64,000 nucleotides of DNA from Armigeres subalbatus. Its lineage: Eukaryota > Arthropoda > Insecta > Diptera > Culicidae. This document shows positions 12,240-24,187 of this stretch, piece after piece; the stretch's first letter is position 1; each line of letters starts with the position of its first letter. Where the stretch lies: NCBI RefSeq assembly GCF_024139115.2, contig NC_085139.1, positions 255,474,067 through 255,538,066 on the forward strand. The letters run 5' to 3'. A program made the position numbers and the translations under genes. The notes under the pieces are model-generated. The model had not been told where the DNA came from. It was given only the letters and a program-made list of their open reading frames with translations, and made no database searches.

Positions 12240-12898
12240 TCATTACTTCATCGCCTGTTTCTTTGAATGTTTTTTTTTTAAATTACGGTTAGCCCTATAC
12301 TCAGATCTTTCACTATCTATTTTGCAAATGATTCGAATATCTTACTGTGAATCAAGTAAAAAACTATTGCTGCTGTCGATGAGAGCAAATCGAAAACTAA
12401 TTTTGATATTGGTTTCTGATAACAAACTAAGTACACAATAGCGTAATAGCCGAATTTACTCTTTGTTCGAAATGGACATTCGGAATGGACATTATAGAAT
12501 TACCAAGAGCAGCCCTTATTGGATTTACCAAGGAACACTGTTTCGAATGTACATGCGAATCTCTTCAGAGTTTCCACAGGAAGCTGTTCCAAATTTCTAC
12601 AGGAAAATATTCGGAAAGTTCTGATTGAGTTTCTGTTGAGTATTCTTTGAAATTTACACAGAAAATTAGTGAAAGTGACGCTTTAACGTTGACTTTGCCA
12701 ATCTAGATTATTTAAGACGGCTAGTTTTTTTATCTTTAATAAGTGTGATTTTTACACAGGGAGAAGTTCAGCACTAGACGGCTAGTTTGGCATAGCCAAC
12801 TTTAAAACAACGGAAAAATGCTCGGAATTTTTGAGGATTTTTTTTATTACTTCAGAAAATTCTTTCTATTTTCGATAAGAAATTCTTGGGAAATTCCA

Positions 12899-13800
12899 TT
12901 GACCGAAAGCGACAGACGGGCCGAACTGGTAACTTGGTCGAAAAAGGCGTTTGCTAGTTGGTCATCTGCCCTAAATAATCGTTGGCCAAAAATGCCGTTT
13001 AGCTGAAATGGTTTTTTTGACAGAATGGTCCATTTGGCCGAAAATGTAATTCGGTCCAACGGGTCATACGGCCAAATATCAATGACACTGAACTTCGGAC
13101 TAAACGGATAATATGATCAAAAATGGTCACTCGTTTGGTTAATTAGACTTTTTGTCAATTGATCGACCATTTAACAAAATTCCGTAGCCTCTCTATTTTT
13201 GAGTCGATACTAACCCTTAGGCCAAAAAACATCTAGCCATGTACCAATTAGCAAAACTAAATGTTTAACGGAAACTTTCATCAGGTCAAAACTGGTTTGA
13301 CCGAAAATGTAGTTTGGCTGAAAGCAAATAGAAAATTTGGCCGGACTTGTAAAAAGTTATTTGCCCTAACAGGTCATTTAGCTGAAAATGACGTTCGGCT
13401 GAAAAAGTCGTTTGACCGAATATGGATCATTTTATCAAAAGTGCCATTCGGCAGAAAAAGCCGTTTGGCCCAAGAATGTCCTTTCTGCAATCTTACTTCC
13501 TACTTTGAAAAAGTATCGTTCGGCTCAATTGATCATTTTCCCAAAAAGACGATCAGCCGAATAGGTCATTAAACAGAAAATTCCATTTGGCCGGAAGGAT
13601 TGTTTTGCAGAAAAGACATTTTCGGTCCAAATGACCATTCCTACCAAACAGCATTTTCGGTTAAACGATTTTTTCGGCCAAATTAACATTTCGGCTGAAT
13701 GTCCATTTTGGCTGTATGTCGCTTTCTGTCATACTACATTTTTGGTCAAACCATTTTCGACCTGATAACAGTTTCGGATAAACGTTCAATTCGGCTTAAT
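12899..13800. repeat. Diverged TTTGGCCGAAAATG-type tandem repeat
   Basis: Imperfect units of about 16 bp with cores TTTGGCCGAAA, TCGGCTGAA and TTCGGC. They are a worn form of the tidier arrays at 54240-54450, 55110-55510 and 60365-60850. Short open frames here are by-products of the repeat. Confidence 0.55.
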
Positions 13801-14214
13801 GGGATTTGGGTAGATGACTTTTGACTTAAAGGCCAGTATGCAGTCTGATTCATTAGAACAAATTTTTAAATTTTGTCCAATGTTTCGTTGCTCTTTGTTA
13901 AGTATGATGAGTGTTCAAAAACTGCAAATTACCCGTTCAGTGGATCTGTTCAAATATTACGTCACGCGAAAAACGTTGTTTTTGAGAACCCCCCACCCCC
14001 TCGTAACAATCTGTAACAATTTCCAGAACTAACGTATGCGTAACGCGTAACAAACAGTTTTTTGAGAAAAAAATTGGTAGGATTTAAAACATGTTACAAT
14101 AAATTATTATGCATTAGTATATTTTATGCTATTTTAAAGAAAATAAACAATTTTCAACATTTTTAATTTTTTTCCTCTATGCAATAAGGGTCTGTTCAAA
14201 TATATATAACCGCC

Positions 14215-14350
14215 GTATAACCTGTAGGCCCAAACGATATTTTTGGCCGAATGACCCATTCTGTCAAACGACCATTTCGGCCAAACGACATTTTCGGTCT
14301 GATGACATATTCGGCCAAACGACCTGTTAGGGCAAACAACTTTTTCGGCC
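14215..14350. repeat. TTCGGCCAAACGACC-type array, reverse orientation
   Basis: About eight units of TTTCGGCCAAACGAC in the opposite orientation to the array at 12.9-13.8 kb, so the two together are an inverted pair inside the 8142-bp element. Confidence 0.5.
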
Positions 14351-14466
14351 AATTCTCCAGTTCGGCGCACGGCTGTGCGGATTTTTGCCGAGCTGCAGAA
14401 ATAAAAACTAAGTGTGTATGTCGCTTTCGGCCAATGGAATTTCCCAAGAATTTCTTTTGGACAATG

Positions 14467-14677
14467 AAGCCTGTCCACGTTAAATTTCCAACACTGAGTC
14501 AATGTCCAATTGATTTTTGGCCATTTCATCGCTTTGGACAAGAATAAAAACCGCTGAAAGAATAACATATAGCGGAGAGATTCAACTGTCATGTAAATTG
14601 ATCTCCTCAGTGGTTTGTATTTTTTTTTAAATAGCAATGGATGATGGGTGTCCGAAATATAACGTGGACAGGCTTTA
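14467..14677. repeat. Short-TIR palindromic element
   Basis: AAGCCTGTCCACGTTAAATTTC at about 14466-14488 is matched in inverse orientation by the GAAATATAACGTGGACAGGCTT-like stretch at about 14655-14677. The spacer of about 165 bp is non-coding. A MITE is likely, but no target duplication was resolved. Confidence 0.4.
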
Positions 14678-15079
14678 CGCTAGTCGTTCAATAACCGCAA
14701 CATGTTTTCGGTCCAGTTGGCGAATGCCGTTCGATAACTGCGACGCATTCTAGACGCCAAACAATTGTCAGACGACGTCAGATGCAATAGAAGTGCACCT
14801 GATTGTGCAGCGCAATTAGGCTTTCAGCGATCGTGTACGTACACGCACGTTTCACTCACACTTTTACTCGGTTTGTTTGCAACCACGAGCAGCTGTCACG
14901 GCAAAATCAAATGGGATTGTTTGCAACCACGAACCTGCATTCGTGTTGGTGAGAAATTTCGGCGAGACCCTAATGCAGTTCATCGACTTTGACATCGTTT
15001 TGAAGTTCAGCTGTCCGAACCCTGTAAAACTGATGTATCTATCGAATTGCAGTTAAAAGCCTTGTAGTTAAATGACTTC

Positions 15080-15715
15080 CAGTTATCGAACGTCTTCTGT
15101 ACAAAGAATTTTCGGTAGAAATCCAATAATTTGGAACAATTTTCCGTTGAAATCCAAAGGTTTTATGAAATCTACATTTTGAACAATCCTCCGTGGAAAT
15201 TCTAAAGTTTCCGTTAAACTTACGGAGAACTTCTCGTAAAAATTCCAGAGAATTTTCCTTAAAAACTCTATAGAGCCTCCCATGGAAATTCTTAAGAATT
15301 TACTGTTTAAGTGTTTAGTCATTGGCCATGCCAAACTGCCGTCCAAATTATTCAAGACTGAGAAAGTCATTCTACCTGAAATTATGAAGATTTTTGTGCA
15401 AATTGCGAAGAATACCCAACAGAAACTTTCCGTGAATTTCCGAAGATTTTCCTGTAAAAGTTAAGAACCATTTTTCGTCAAAATTCTGAAGTTTCCCATA
15501 TTATGGGGAAATTCGAAACAATTTTATATGGAAATTCCAAATATTTCTCGAAACTTCAAAGTAGTTCCCATGGAAAATCCGAAAATAATTTCCAAATTTT
15601 GGAAAAACTTATAGAATTTTCTGGAGAAGTTCATTAGATTTTTCATGCGAAACTCAAGAGATTCTTCCTTTAATGTCTTGAAAATATCCCAAAAAATGCG
15701 AAAATAATTTAAAGA
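15080..15715. repeat. Diverged minisatellite at right inner flank
   Basis: Repeated TTCCGTGGAAATTC-like words with no fixed unit length. The same class flanks the LINE at 7840-8110, giving the 8142-bp element a roughly symmetric layout. Confidence 0.45.
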
Positions 15716-15867
15716 AAAGCGATAAAAAAATCGCCACGCCGATTCACGCCGCCGCCGCCGGCAAAAATGGCTTTCGGCGTGACGCCGAAAACGCCGCCGC
15801 CGATCAAAAATTCTGACAAACGCCGCCGCCGACGAATATCGGACCGGCGCACACCTCTACTTAGGAC

Positions 15868-16178
15868 CATCTTTGGCGGTGTGCAAGAAGACGGTGTATG
15901 GCGGCGGAGGTTGAACCACGAGCTCATCCAGCTATCTGGCGAACCTTGCATCCAAAAGGTAGCTAAAGCCGGAAGGGTACGATGAGTAGGGCATGATGCA
16001 AGAATGCTGAACAGCTGAATGCTGAATGCTTCCTATACGGCGTGGAGCGCAGCCAGCGAGGTGGACTGACCAGGTACAGAACGACTTGGCCTGCGTGGGG
16101 CGCATTCGAGGATGGAGAGATGTAGGCTGTATTGTGGCGTCAAATTGATGATTCAGTGTTATCTGAAGCACATTATTG
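15868..16178 (+). pseudogene. RTE-type LINE fragment, right half
   Basis: Continues the fragment that stopped at 7717: IFGGVQEDGVWRRRLNHELIQL then EPCIQKVAKAGRV, matching the C-terminus of the RTE copy at 24.2 kb (IFGGVQEDGVWRRRMNHELAQL). Stops and small indels follow (for example the TGA near 15983). The final bases (CAAATTGATGATTCAGTGTTATCTG) match the 3' end of that copy, marking the LINE 3' terminus. Confidence 0.8.
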
Positions 16179-16209
16179 AAAAAGTATTATAATCGCAAGA
16201 AAGTAATAG

Positions 16210-17469
16210 GGCTGTACTGTGACTGTAGCAAATTCATGGCATCCAGTGAAATTTTCTCGCAATATTTCGAGATCGAAATTTGATGGCGTCAGTATCGGTA
16301 CGAGCTGCGGCCGTCGGCAAGAGTTTGTGCAATTGGACTATTGACAGGATAGTCTGTAGCATTCAACGCATTCAACAGCCTAATAATAACCTTTTGGTAC
16401 AATTATCATTGTACTCTTCGGATTTTTTCCATGTGAGATGAAGCTTCAATTTTGATTTCAAACTCTACTCTACAAACCTCTACAAAAAATTTCAAAGTAT
16501 ATGTGTGTCAGAACAATGGCGTAACATCAGAAACAACATCAGAAAACCGAACGCTTTGTTTCACTGAAATCACTGGACCTACCTTAGCACCCGGGGTAGC
16601 ACTTGGATGTACCATCGTCTGAGGCTAGACCGACAATATTACGACGCAGTACTGGTTTTAGTTCGTTGAGGTGCCGCTAACCGAGAGCAATGTTCCATCC
16701 GGAATATTAGAACTTCGGTATCCGATCGATCGTTTTTAGTAAGGTGTTGATGATGCACTTGCTGTGACTGCTGCCCTCATTCACCTGGATAAGTAGACTT
16801 GAGATACTGGCTAAGATCAAGGATTTATGCTCAACAAGTTTTCACAGAAGCGAGAACTAACTAATTTAGTTGGGTTACCAAACACGCGTGATCCCCAAAA
16901 GGTCAACAAAAACACACATACCATTGTAACATTTGGAAAACCCCAAATTAGAAGTCCCTCTTGATTTCGTCATATATTTTAATGGGGATTTACACAGTTT
17001 TTGAACAATGTACACTACAGTGGTGCTAAAAACCATTCTGTAGAACAATGAGCGAATAAACTTGCTAATTTTTAGCTGTTAGTATAGTAAATCACCTTTG
17101 CTAATTATATTAATAAGATTGCTAATTCAGCATAATTCACGATATTACTTTGATATTATGTGTTTGCTATATTCTGAAGTTTTATTAAATCACTTTGCAA
17201 CCCAAAACCTCAATTCAGATAATTATCAGTTATTACGTTTGAAGGGCGAAAAATTTCACTCTTCTAACACGCTAAGAGTATTTCAAACACGATGACGAAT
17301 TTGCTATTCCCATAGCAGTTATTCAGATTGTTTATCTATCTCGTTTGAATATCTTTGCAATCATTGGCTAATCTTGTGATTATCGACTTCTTCAACATAA
17401 ATCGACGCAAAATGGCACCTCACTCGCGTGTCAATTAGGCTAATTTGAATAAGTGTACTAAGTATTCAC
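16210..17469. other. Probable intron downstream of SLC26 exon
   Basis: No domain-bearing frame, strong repeat or RNA gene was seen. Since the SLC26 exon at 17470-17734 has its donor at its low-coordinate end, this is presumably the start of a large intron that also contains the transposons to the left. Confidence 0.4.
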
Positions 17470-17734
17470 CCACGTAAGCCGCATACAGCCCGTAGTGCGC
17501 CGGAAGCCCCGCTAACGGGGCGTACGCCAAACTCTGCGGAATGATGATAAGCCCAAGAGTGATTCCGGAGATGAAATCCGCCAGCATATCACTCCGCTCG
17601 TATGACCCGATCCAGTGCAGAATACTTATCCGTCGCCTAATCGTGTCCTTTACAGCGGCGTGGCCATTACACGAGCCGGAAACACGTTCCACCGCCCGTT
17701 TGCGCAGGTCAGTTCTCACATTTTGCACCACCAT
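17470..17734 (-). CDS. SLC26/SulP anion transporter, N-terminal exon (copy b)
   Basis: Encodes the N-terminus of an SLC26-type membrane transporter; the family exchanges sulfate, chloride, bicarbonate and similar anions. From the ATG at 17734 the peptide is about 88 residues. It has a basic cytoplasmic head, then RRRISILHWIGSY, then the first membrane segment (MLADFISGITLGLIIIPQ) and the SulP signature region SLAYAPLAGLPAHYGLYAAY. A GTGAAT donor begins at 17469, leaving phase 1. The ATG at 17887 opens a longer frame, but 17734 gives nearly the same length as the paralogous exon at 30.3 kb and is preferred. Remaining exons are not in view and should lie to the left, beyond the nested transposons. 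The frame is intact, suggesting it is functional. Confidence 0.8.
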
Positions 17735-19813
17735 GCCACCAATAATCGATGGCGTTCGCGAATCAACAGCACAGGCACGCACGGGAATCGGGATCGGGAA
17801 CGCGACGAAACAACTTGTTTTGGCGATCGCTCGCACCGAACTGAGATCGAATGGACCGCTGTGCAAATTTTGGCAACCTCCTCGCACCGTTGTTGCGTTG
17901 ATTTATTTGCGCATGCAAAACAGGCTGGCGCGTTGCCGGCAGGTACCAATCGGTCAAATCTTGAATCCAATGTTGTGGATCCCCCTACACTCGTATGCAG
18001 ATATTTACAGATGGGCTACGACGGGTACGGGGCACGAGGAACTGTGAACAGGGGGAGCAGTTTAGCTTTAGAGGAAACTTTCGCTGAACCAGCAAACAGA
18101 GAACAATCGATCGTTTTTAGACTGCTGGAAGCTCACTATTGCAATTATATAATTGTGGGAAACGGAAGTTAATGATGAGATGTACATATTTGTGACCTGC
18201 AACAGCTTAGAATTAAAATGGTGCTTTTTCAAGCATCTCTCGCGAACACAGTTGACGTTCACAAACGATGCGGACATTTGTATTTCAAGACCAAATGCCA
18301 GCAAGTTAAACAGAACAGTCACATTTTGACGCGTTAGACTTTTGTGCGAGTGTCAATTGAACAAGTAATCATCATTATGAATGATTTATTCGACAATACT
18401 ATTTGATTATTCTATTACTTCTCAGTATCCGAAGGTCAAAGCACATTTTACACCTCATGTCGTCGTGAAATCAATCCAACGCGCAAAAGGTAGTGCTTAC
18501 TTTCTACTTTAATAGATTTATTTATGAAATATGACGTTTCGTACAGCAGAGTTTTTGTTCAGCCGAAAAATCTTGTTTCGTTGTAAATGACAAATGATTT
18601 GGTGAAATTTTTCATCAAAATTCATCATAATACATCATTATGTTAATAATCAAATTACATCGTCGAAAAGCTTGTCCAAATGATCAATGAATGAATCATA
18701 AATGATCATATTTTGTGATAGCTAGATAGTTAGAGGGTTTTACGTTAAATGGTTTATGTGTCCGGCACTGGGGGATCTCACCCTATATACCAAGGTATAA
18801 TTATGTCGTCCTCTATTTATCCAAGTCAGCAAACCTTGCTTACAACTCGTGCTGAAATAATCATCCTTTTGTAACTAGTTTCACAATCTACTATTTTAAA
18901 GTCCCCCATCTTTCTGAATCATTCAATGTTGTCATCCGCCTCTTAATTCTCGTGGCGTGTGAAACTAACATATTGTTATTTTTCACAATATGCGAATTTG
19001 ATAACTTCAATTAACACATCATTAGTTGTCTACCCTCTAATGGGTACATTCCCGATACTACCCGATGCGGTGATTACACCAAAGTGAGTCAACATATGTT
19101 TCAACAGAACAAAGCAAAAAAAAAAAAATTTGTAATATCCATCGGATTTGATGCACATCATCGCCGTCGTAAATCGCATGTATTATTACATCTGTTTTGT
19201 GTTACAAAAAGTGACGTAATAGGAGATCGTCAGTTGCGTTCTAGCAAAAATTCCGCTTGAGGCCCTTCCTAAATATATTAACAACAGCCACTACACCTGA
19301 CGGTATAATTGCAATATTTCCATTATCAGGCGACAGGTGGTGTTGCTGTGTGTTTGTATCAATGTAATATTGCATATACACTAGTGACATCTGCTGTTCG
19401 ATATCGTAAGTTTTCAATGTTCCTTCCACACACACGAGGTGGAGAACAGTCTTGAAGAAATGTAAAGTATACAGCTAGAATTTAGTATGGAGGTACAATG
19501 AAATCTCTTTTATTGTTTAGAACTGTAAAACAAGTAGTGGGAACAAAAAATCTAAAAATTATTTGTTGCTTTTTGACCTAGGTTTCATATTGATGCGATG
19601 CGTAGTTAATGAGAACGGATGATTTGTCCATACAAGGAAATTCATTTTACTTTAAATGTTGTGGCGCCATCTCGTTCAAACAGCACCTTTGTCTTTGCCT
19701 TATTGGCATTTTTTCGCCAAAATGAAACAATGTAAGACGTAATATGTTTGACGTAATGACCAAAGCGACGTAATAACTAGCCAGAAGAAACCTCGCTTTC
19801 GGCAGCTGGGTTA
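17735..19813. other. Upstream region of SLC26 exon b, no gene seen
   Basis: The CpG-containing stretch to about 18100 directly upstream could hold the 5' UTR and promoter of exon b, but no TATA/Inr arrangement was convincing. 18100-19810 is AT-rich unique DNA with a poly-A run near 19118-19130. Open frames here lack domains. Confidence 0.35.
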
Positions 19814-19941
19814 GGGGTCGTACACTAAATACGGAAGCACTTATGGAGGAGGGGGGTCTGCCATTTTCTTACGCTCCATATAAATCAAAAAATATTTGTA
19901 TGGAAAAAAACAATTTGCTTACGTAATTAGTGTGCGGCCCC
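19814..19941. mobile_element. Harbinger-type MITE, 128 bp
   Basis: Left end GGGGTCGTACACTAAATACG; right end is the inverse with mismatches (..TTAGTGTGCGGCCCC). Flanks are TTA on the left and TTG on the right, close to the TWA duplication of Harbinger elements. The interior is non-coding. Confidence 0.6.
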
Positions 19942-20459
19942 TTGAGGTCACACACCGGGAATTTGGTCCGTGGATTTTCCCCAATGTATTGTTGCATATG
20001 CGATGTTTTCGAGATTTGGGCATGGAAAATTAAAATCCCGGCCTATTTAAAATACACGGGTACCAAAATCCCTCGGAAAATTTCTCCGAGGTGTAAGGTA
20101 GCCTTTAGGGGTGTTCGGGAAATTTCTTTCATGCTTCCAAAATACATTTCAGAAAAATATTATACTTCATTTCATTTCTCATAAATTTGCACATCGATAT
20201 ACAATATTCTAACAAATTAATGATTTTTGTTTCTACTAACAGTATTTTGAAATAAAAAATGTTTGTAAGTAATAAAAGTATGAAAAATTTGGCATTATTT
20301 TGTTTTTAGTTAAAAGGTTCTCAAGATTTTTTATTCTTAGATTTTCAGTTTTTTAGGCTTTTAAGATTTTTGAACTTTTAGCACAACTGTGCGCCGATGA
20401 AAATTTTGTTGGCAAAAGCGTAATCGACCATTTCCAGTCGTTGGCGACGGCGTAGATTC

Positions 20460-23350
20460 GGAAATACCTCCCGGAATTTCTTAGGAAATTACTCCAGAAT
20501 GTGCTCCGGAAATTCCTCCAAGAATCCTTCCAAGAGTTCTTTAGGGAATTCCTCCAAAAGTTCATCCAGAAATTCCGCCTAGAGTTCTTCCAGAAGTTTT
20601 TCAAGGAGTTCCTCCGAAAATTGCTACAGGATATCTTACGGTGCATCCAGGAAAATTCCAAATTCCTCCAAGAGCTTCTGTGAAAAGTCCGCTTGAGGTT
20701 TTTTTTACAGAAATTTCTTCTAAAATTCTTCCAAGAGTTCATTCGGAAATTCCTCCATGAGTTCTTTCGCAAATTTCTCAAGGAGCTCCAAAAAACCCGT
20801 CAGCATATCCATTTCCAAATTCCTCCAAGAATTACACCGGAAGTTCATCTAGAAGATCCTTCACGGGATTCTGCGGAAAGTCAGCCCGGTGTTTTTCCAG
20901 AAATTTATCCCGAAATTCTTCCATGAGTTCTTTAGGATATTCTTGCAGTAGTCCTCCAGAAATCCCATCAGCATATACTCCAAAATTCCTCAAGAAGTCC
21001 CAACGGAAATTCCACAAGCATTTCCTTTGGAAATTCCTTTTGGAAACCCTAAGGACATTCCTCCAGGAAAGATGGCTGATTCTTCCTGAATTTCTTCCAG
21101 ATACTTTCCTAATACTTCTTCCGGAATATCCTCAAGGAGTTGCTTTGGAAATTCCTCCACGAATTCTCCGGGAAATTGTTCCAGGCGCTCCTTCAGGAAG
21201 TATTCCAGAAAATCCACCAGCATTCTTCAAGGAGTTCCTACGGAAAGTCCTTCAGAAATTATCCCAAGGATTTCTCCTAAAATTCCTATAAGAGTTCATA
21301 CGTTAAGTCAGCCAGGACTGAGTAGTTCCTTCAGAAATTCCGCCCGAAATAGCCCCAGAAATTATTTCAAAAAAATCTTTGATAATATTTCCGCAATTTC
21401 TTGCAGGATTTCCTACGGGAGTTTCTTCGTAATTTCGCCTATTCATTCAGAAACTCTTTTAGATATTCATTCAGGAATTCTTCCGGAAATCCGCCCAAGA
21501 GTTCCTACGGAAAGTGTTTTATGAGTTCTTTCAGAAATTTCTCCAGAAATTCTTCTAGGAGTTCCTTCGGAAATTAACCGAATAACTTCTCCGGAAATTC
21601 TTTCAAGAGTTCAAGAGAAAGTCTGGCAGAGTTATCCAGAAGTTTCTTCTGAAATTCCACCAAGAGTTCCTTCGGAAAGTCCGCCAGGGTTTCCTTCAAA
21701 AATTGCTTCAGTAGTTTTTCCGGAAATTACTACAAATAGTGCTTCGAAAATACTCCCGCGAATTACTCCAGAAGTTTCTTTGGAAATTTCTCCAGAAATT
21801 TCTAGAGAAGTAGCTATGGAAATTCCTTCAAAATTTATTTCAGGAGTACCGTCGAAAATTCCATTTCTGGAAGAACCCCTTGTGGAATTTCTGAAGCAAA
21901 TGAATTTTTAAAATTCCTCTAGGCCATCTTCAGAAAATTCGTGCAAGAGTTCCTTTGGAAATTCATCCAGGAATCCCTCCAAAACTTTCTATAGCTATAA
22001 GTTCGCCAAGAGTTCCTTTGGAAATTGCCCCAGGAGATCTTCCGGAAATTACTACAAAAACGGCTATGGAAATACTTCTTCCAAAAATTCCTCCAGGAGT
22101 AAAGTCGGAAATTCCACCAGTGATTCCTTCCAAAATTTCTTCAAGAATTCAACCAGGGATTACTCCGACAATCGTTAAAAGACTTCTTTATCCAGTGGAT
22201 CCTTCGGAAAGACCTACAGCTGTTCCTCCAGAAATTCCTCAGCAAATTCAACCAGGAGTTCCTTCGTAAATTCCTGCGGAAATGTCTCCAGAACTTCATC
22301 CGGAAATTCCTCTAGTAGTTTCTTCGGATATTCGCTCAGGAGTTTCTTCGGAAAGTTCTTCTAGAGTTTCACCTTAAAAACATTTCGGAGAACTCCGGGA
22401 GGAATTTCAGAATGAATTCCTTTAGGGGAAACTCCTGAAGTATTTCTCGAAGGACCTTTTGGAGGATTTTCCATAGAAACTACAACGGGAGATCATTCAG
22501 AAATTCCTCCAATTTCTCCGTAAATTTCTCCAGAAGAACCGCCTGAAATTTCATCTCTCTATTCAGGAGATCCTCCAGAAATTATTCTCGCAAATTCTTA
22601 CAGGAATCGGTAGTTCCTCGGTTTCTCCAAAAAATCCTACAGAAGTTCCGTCAAAAATTCCTCCGAAAATTCAACCAGAATTTCCTTAGAAAAATATTAT
22701 ATTATATTAAAATTTAAATATTGAATATTAAAATATTAAATTCGTTCAGGAGATCTTCCGGAAATTTCTTCCGAAACACACATTTTTTGAGGAAATCATG
22801 GAGAAATTTTCAGAGAAACTCCTGGAGGATTTTTGGAGGTATTTCAGGAAGGGTTTCCACAAAACTCCTGGAAGAATTCCTAGAAAAAAAAATCCGAAGG
22901 AAAACTCCTGGAGGAATGTCCAGAGGGATTTCTGGAGGAAATATTAGAAGAATATTTGACAAAACTCCTCAGGGAACTTCCGGAAAACTTCAGAAGGTAC
23001 TTCCGAAGGAATTGGCGAAGGAAATCCTTGCTTAATTTTTGGATAAATTTTCTGAAGAAACTCTCGTATGACTTATCGGAGGAACCACTGGAAGAATTCC
23101 CGAAGGAATTACCGAAGGAATTCTTTCGGGAGTTTTCGAAGTAGTTTCTGAATTATTTTTTAGAGAAATTTCCGAAGGTATTCTTGGGGAATTTTATGTA
23201 TGATAACCGGGAGGGATTTTCAAAACAATTTTCCGGGAGAAATTTGCGGTGACATTTCCGAAGTAGTTTAGTACTTATTTCCGGATGAACTACTGGAAAA
23301 ATTTCCGACGATCGCCTTGAGGAATTTCGAAAGAAATTCCTGGGGAAAAA
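20460..23350. repeat. Long AATTCCTCC-type diverged minisatellite
   Basis: Nearly 2.9 kb of irregular repeats built from AATTCCTCCARGAGTTCCTTCGGA-type words (roughly 24 bp). Orientation switches near 22400: the left side is pyrimidine-rich on the plus strand and the right side purine-rich (GGAGGAATTTCCGAAGG). Many frames stay open because the unit length is near a multiple of three and stop codons are rare in it. None has gene-like composition. Confidence 0.75.
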
Positions 23351-23415
23351 ATAAAAAGCAAAAAAAAAAAAAAATCAAATTGTGGCACCTAAAAATTTAA
23401 ATTAGGTCTTAAAAC

Positions 23416-23979
23416 CAAGGACGGAAATCTTCGTTTTACTATCAGTTGCATCGATGCTCAGTAGGCAGCTTCGTCATAGATTCGTGTTTGATTTGATCAG
23501 ACGCTCGGCGATGCAGGCACGAACATCTCGCAGCATGCTGTCAAACTTCCATACCAAATTTACCGCCCGATCTTCAATAGCCGATTGATAATCGAGCGCA
23601 AAAAATGAATATCTGCCGGGGCTGAAATGAATATTTTGAATTGTGGTTAATTTGCACCGAAAATGATGATTATTTTACTTAATATACTAAACAAATGCAT
23701 ATATTTTAAGAATCTGACTTCAAAATGTTGAATCCATGCACCGCAGTATGAAATGATATTCATATTTTGAGATTTCAAATTGAATATCAATGTTCCAAGC
23801 TGAAGATTCATTTTGACACCGCACAAAACAACGCTGACACCGAGAGTCGACGCTTGCTGCTGTTCGTTCACATGCCGTCCTATTCATTCGCACATTCAAA
23901 TTCGGGAAGGACTAGCAACTTGATTGTGTGTTGGATGTCAGCTGTTTGAGTGTAGTTGAACTGACTTTTTCTGTCCCTG
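23416..23979. mobile_element. hAT-type non-autonomous element, copy 1 (564 bp)
   Basis: Ends CAAGGACGGAAA / TTTCTGTCCCTG are imperfect inverted repeats. The 8-bp direct repeat CTTAAAAC flanks it (23408-23415, 23980-23987). A second copy lies at 50205-51183 with its own, different 8-bp duplication, confirming these ends. This copy is the uninterrupted form and serves as the empty site for the insertion in copy 2. No coding frame. Confidence 0.85.
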
Positions 23980-24187
23980 CTTAAAACATAAAAATTAAAA
24001 AATTCATAATTCAAAAAAAAAATATTTTAATATTACAAAAAAGAATAAAAAACAAAATCAAAAATTGAAAAAACAAAATGTAATTTAAGCCTTAAATATA
24101 AAAAAAAAAATAAAAAAAATAAAAACTTTTTAAGGTTTTTAATATTGGGTTTTTAAATTCTCATTCATTCATTTATTGAGTTTACAT

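Larger units (their letters stand above)
8395..12310 (-). mobile_element. LOA-type LINE, minus strand, inactive
   Basis: Read 5' to 3' on the minus strand: AP endonuclease (about 12140-11290), reverse transcriptase (about 10950-9736), RNase H (about 9310-8857), then a Cys/His finger (about 8690-8610) and the 3' UTR. The combination of AP endonuclease, an RT with GCPQGGVLSPLLW, a C-terminal RNase H and the finger fits the LOA group (Lian-like elements of Aedes), with the I group as alternative. At least five frameshifts or stops break the ORF. The element lies wholly inside the 8142-bp TIR element. Ends are estimates, since no target duplication was found. Confidence 0.7.
7718..15859. mobile_element. 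Giant hAT-type TIR element, 8142 bp
   Basis: Perfect 14-bp inverted ends TAGAGGTGTGCGCC / GGCGCACACCTCTA are flanked by the perfect 8-bp repeat CTTAGGAC (7710-7717 and 15860-15867). Deleting the element and one duplication rejoins the RTE reading frame exactly (..RRVLRT + IFGGVQ..), proving the boundaries. Both subterminal zones (about 7725-7845 and 15730-15850) are packed with ACGCCGCCGCCGA-like motifs, which could be transposase-binding sites. Inside lie a LOA-type LINE, minisatellites and TTGGCCGAA-type repeats. No hAT transposase frame was recognised, so it appears non-autonomous. Confidence 0.85.

Noticed and set aside
17541..18172. Long plus-strand frames opposite the SLC26 exon b region
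   Set aside because: Shadows of the GC-rich coding exon and its upstream region; no domain and the minus frame has a clear SulP signature and donor.
20353..23144. Multiple Asn/Arg/Phe-rich and Pro/Glu-rich frames
   Set aside because: They come from the AATTCCTCC-type minisatellite; opposing frames overlap throughout.
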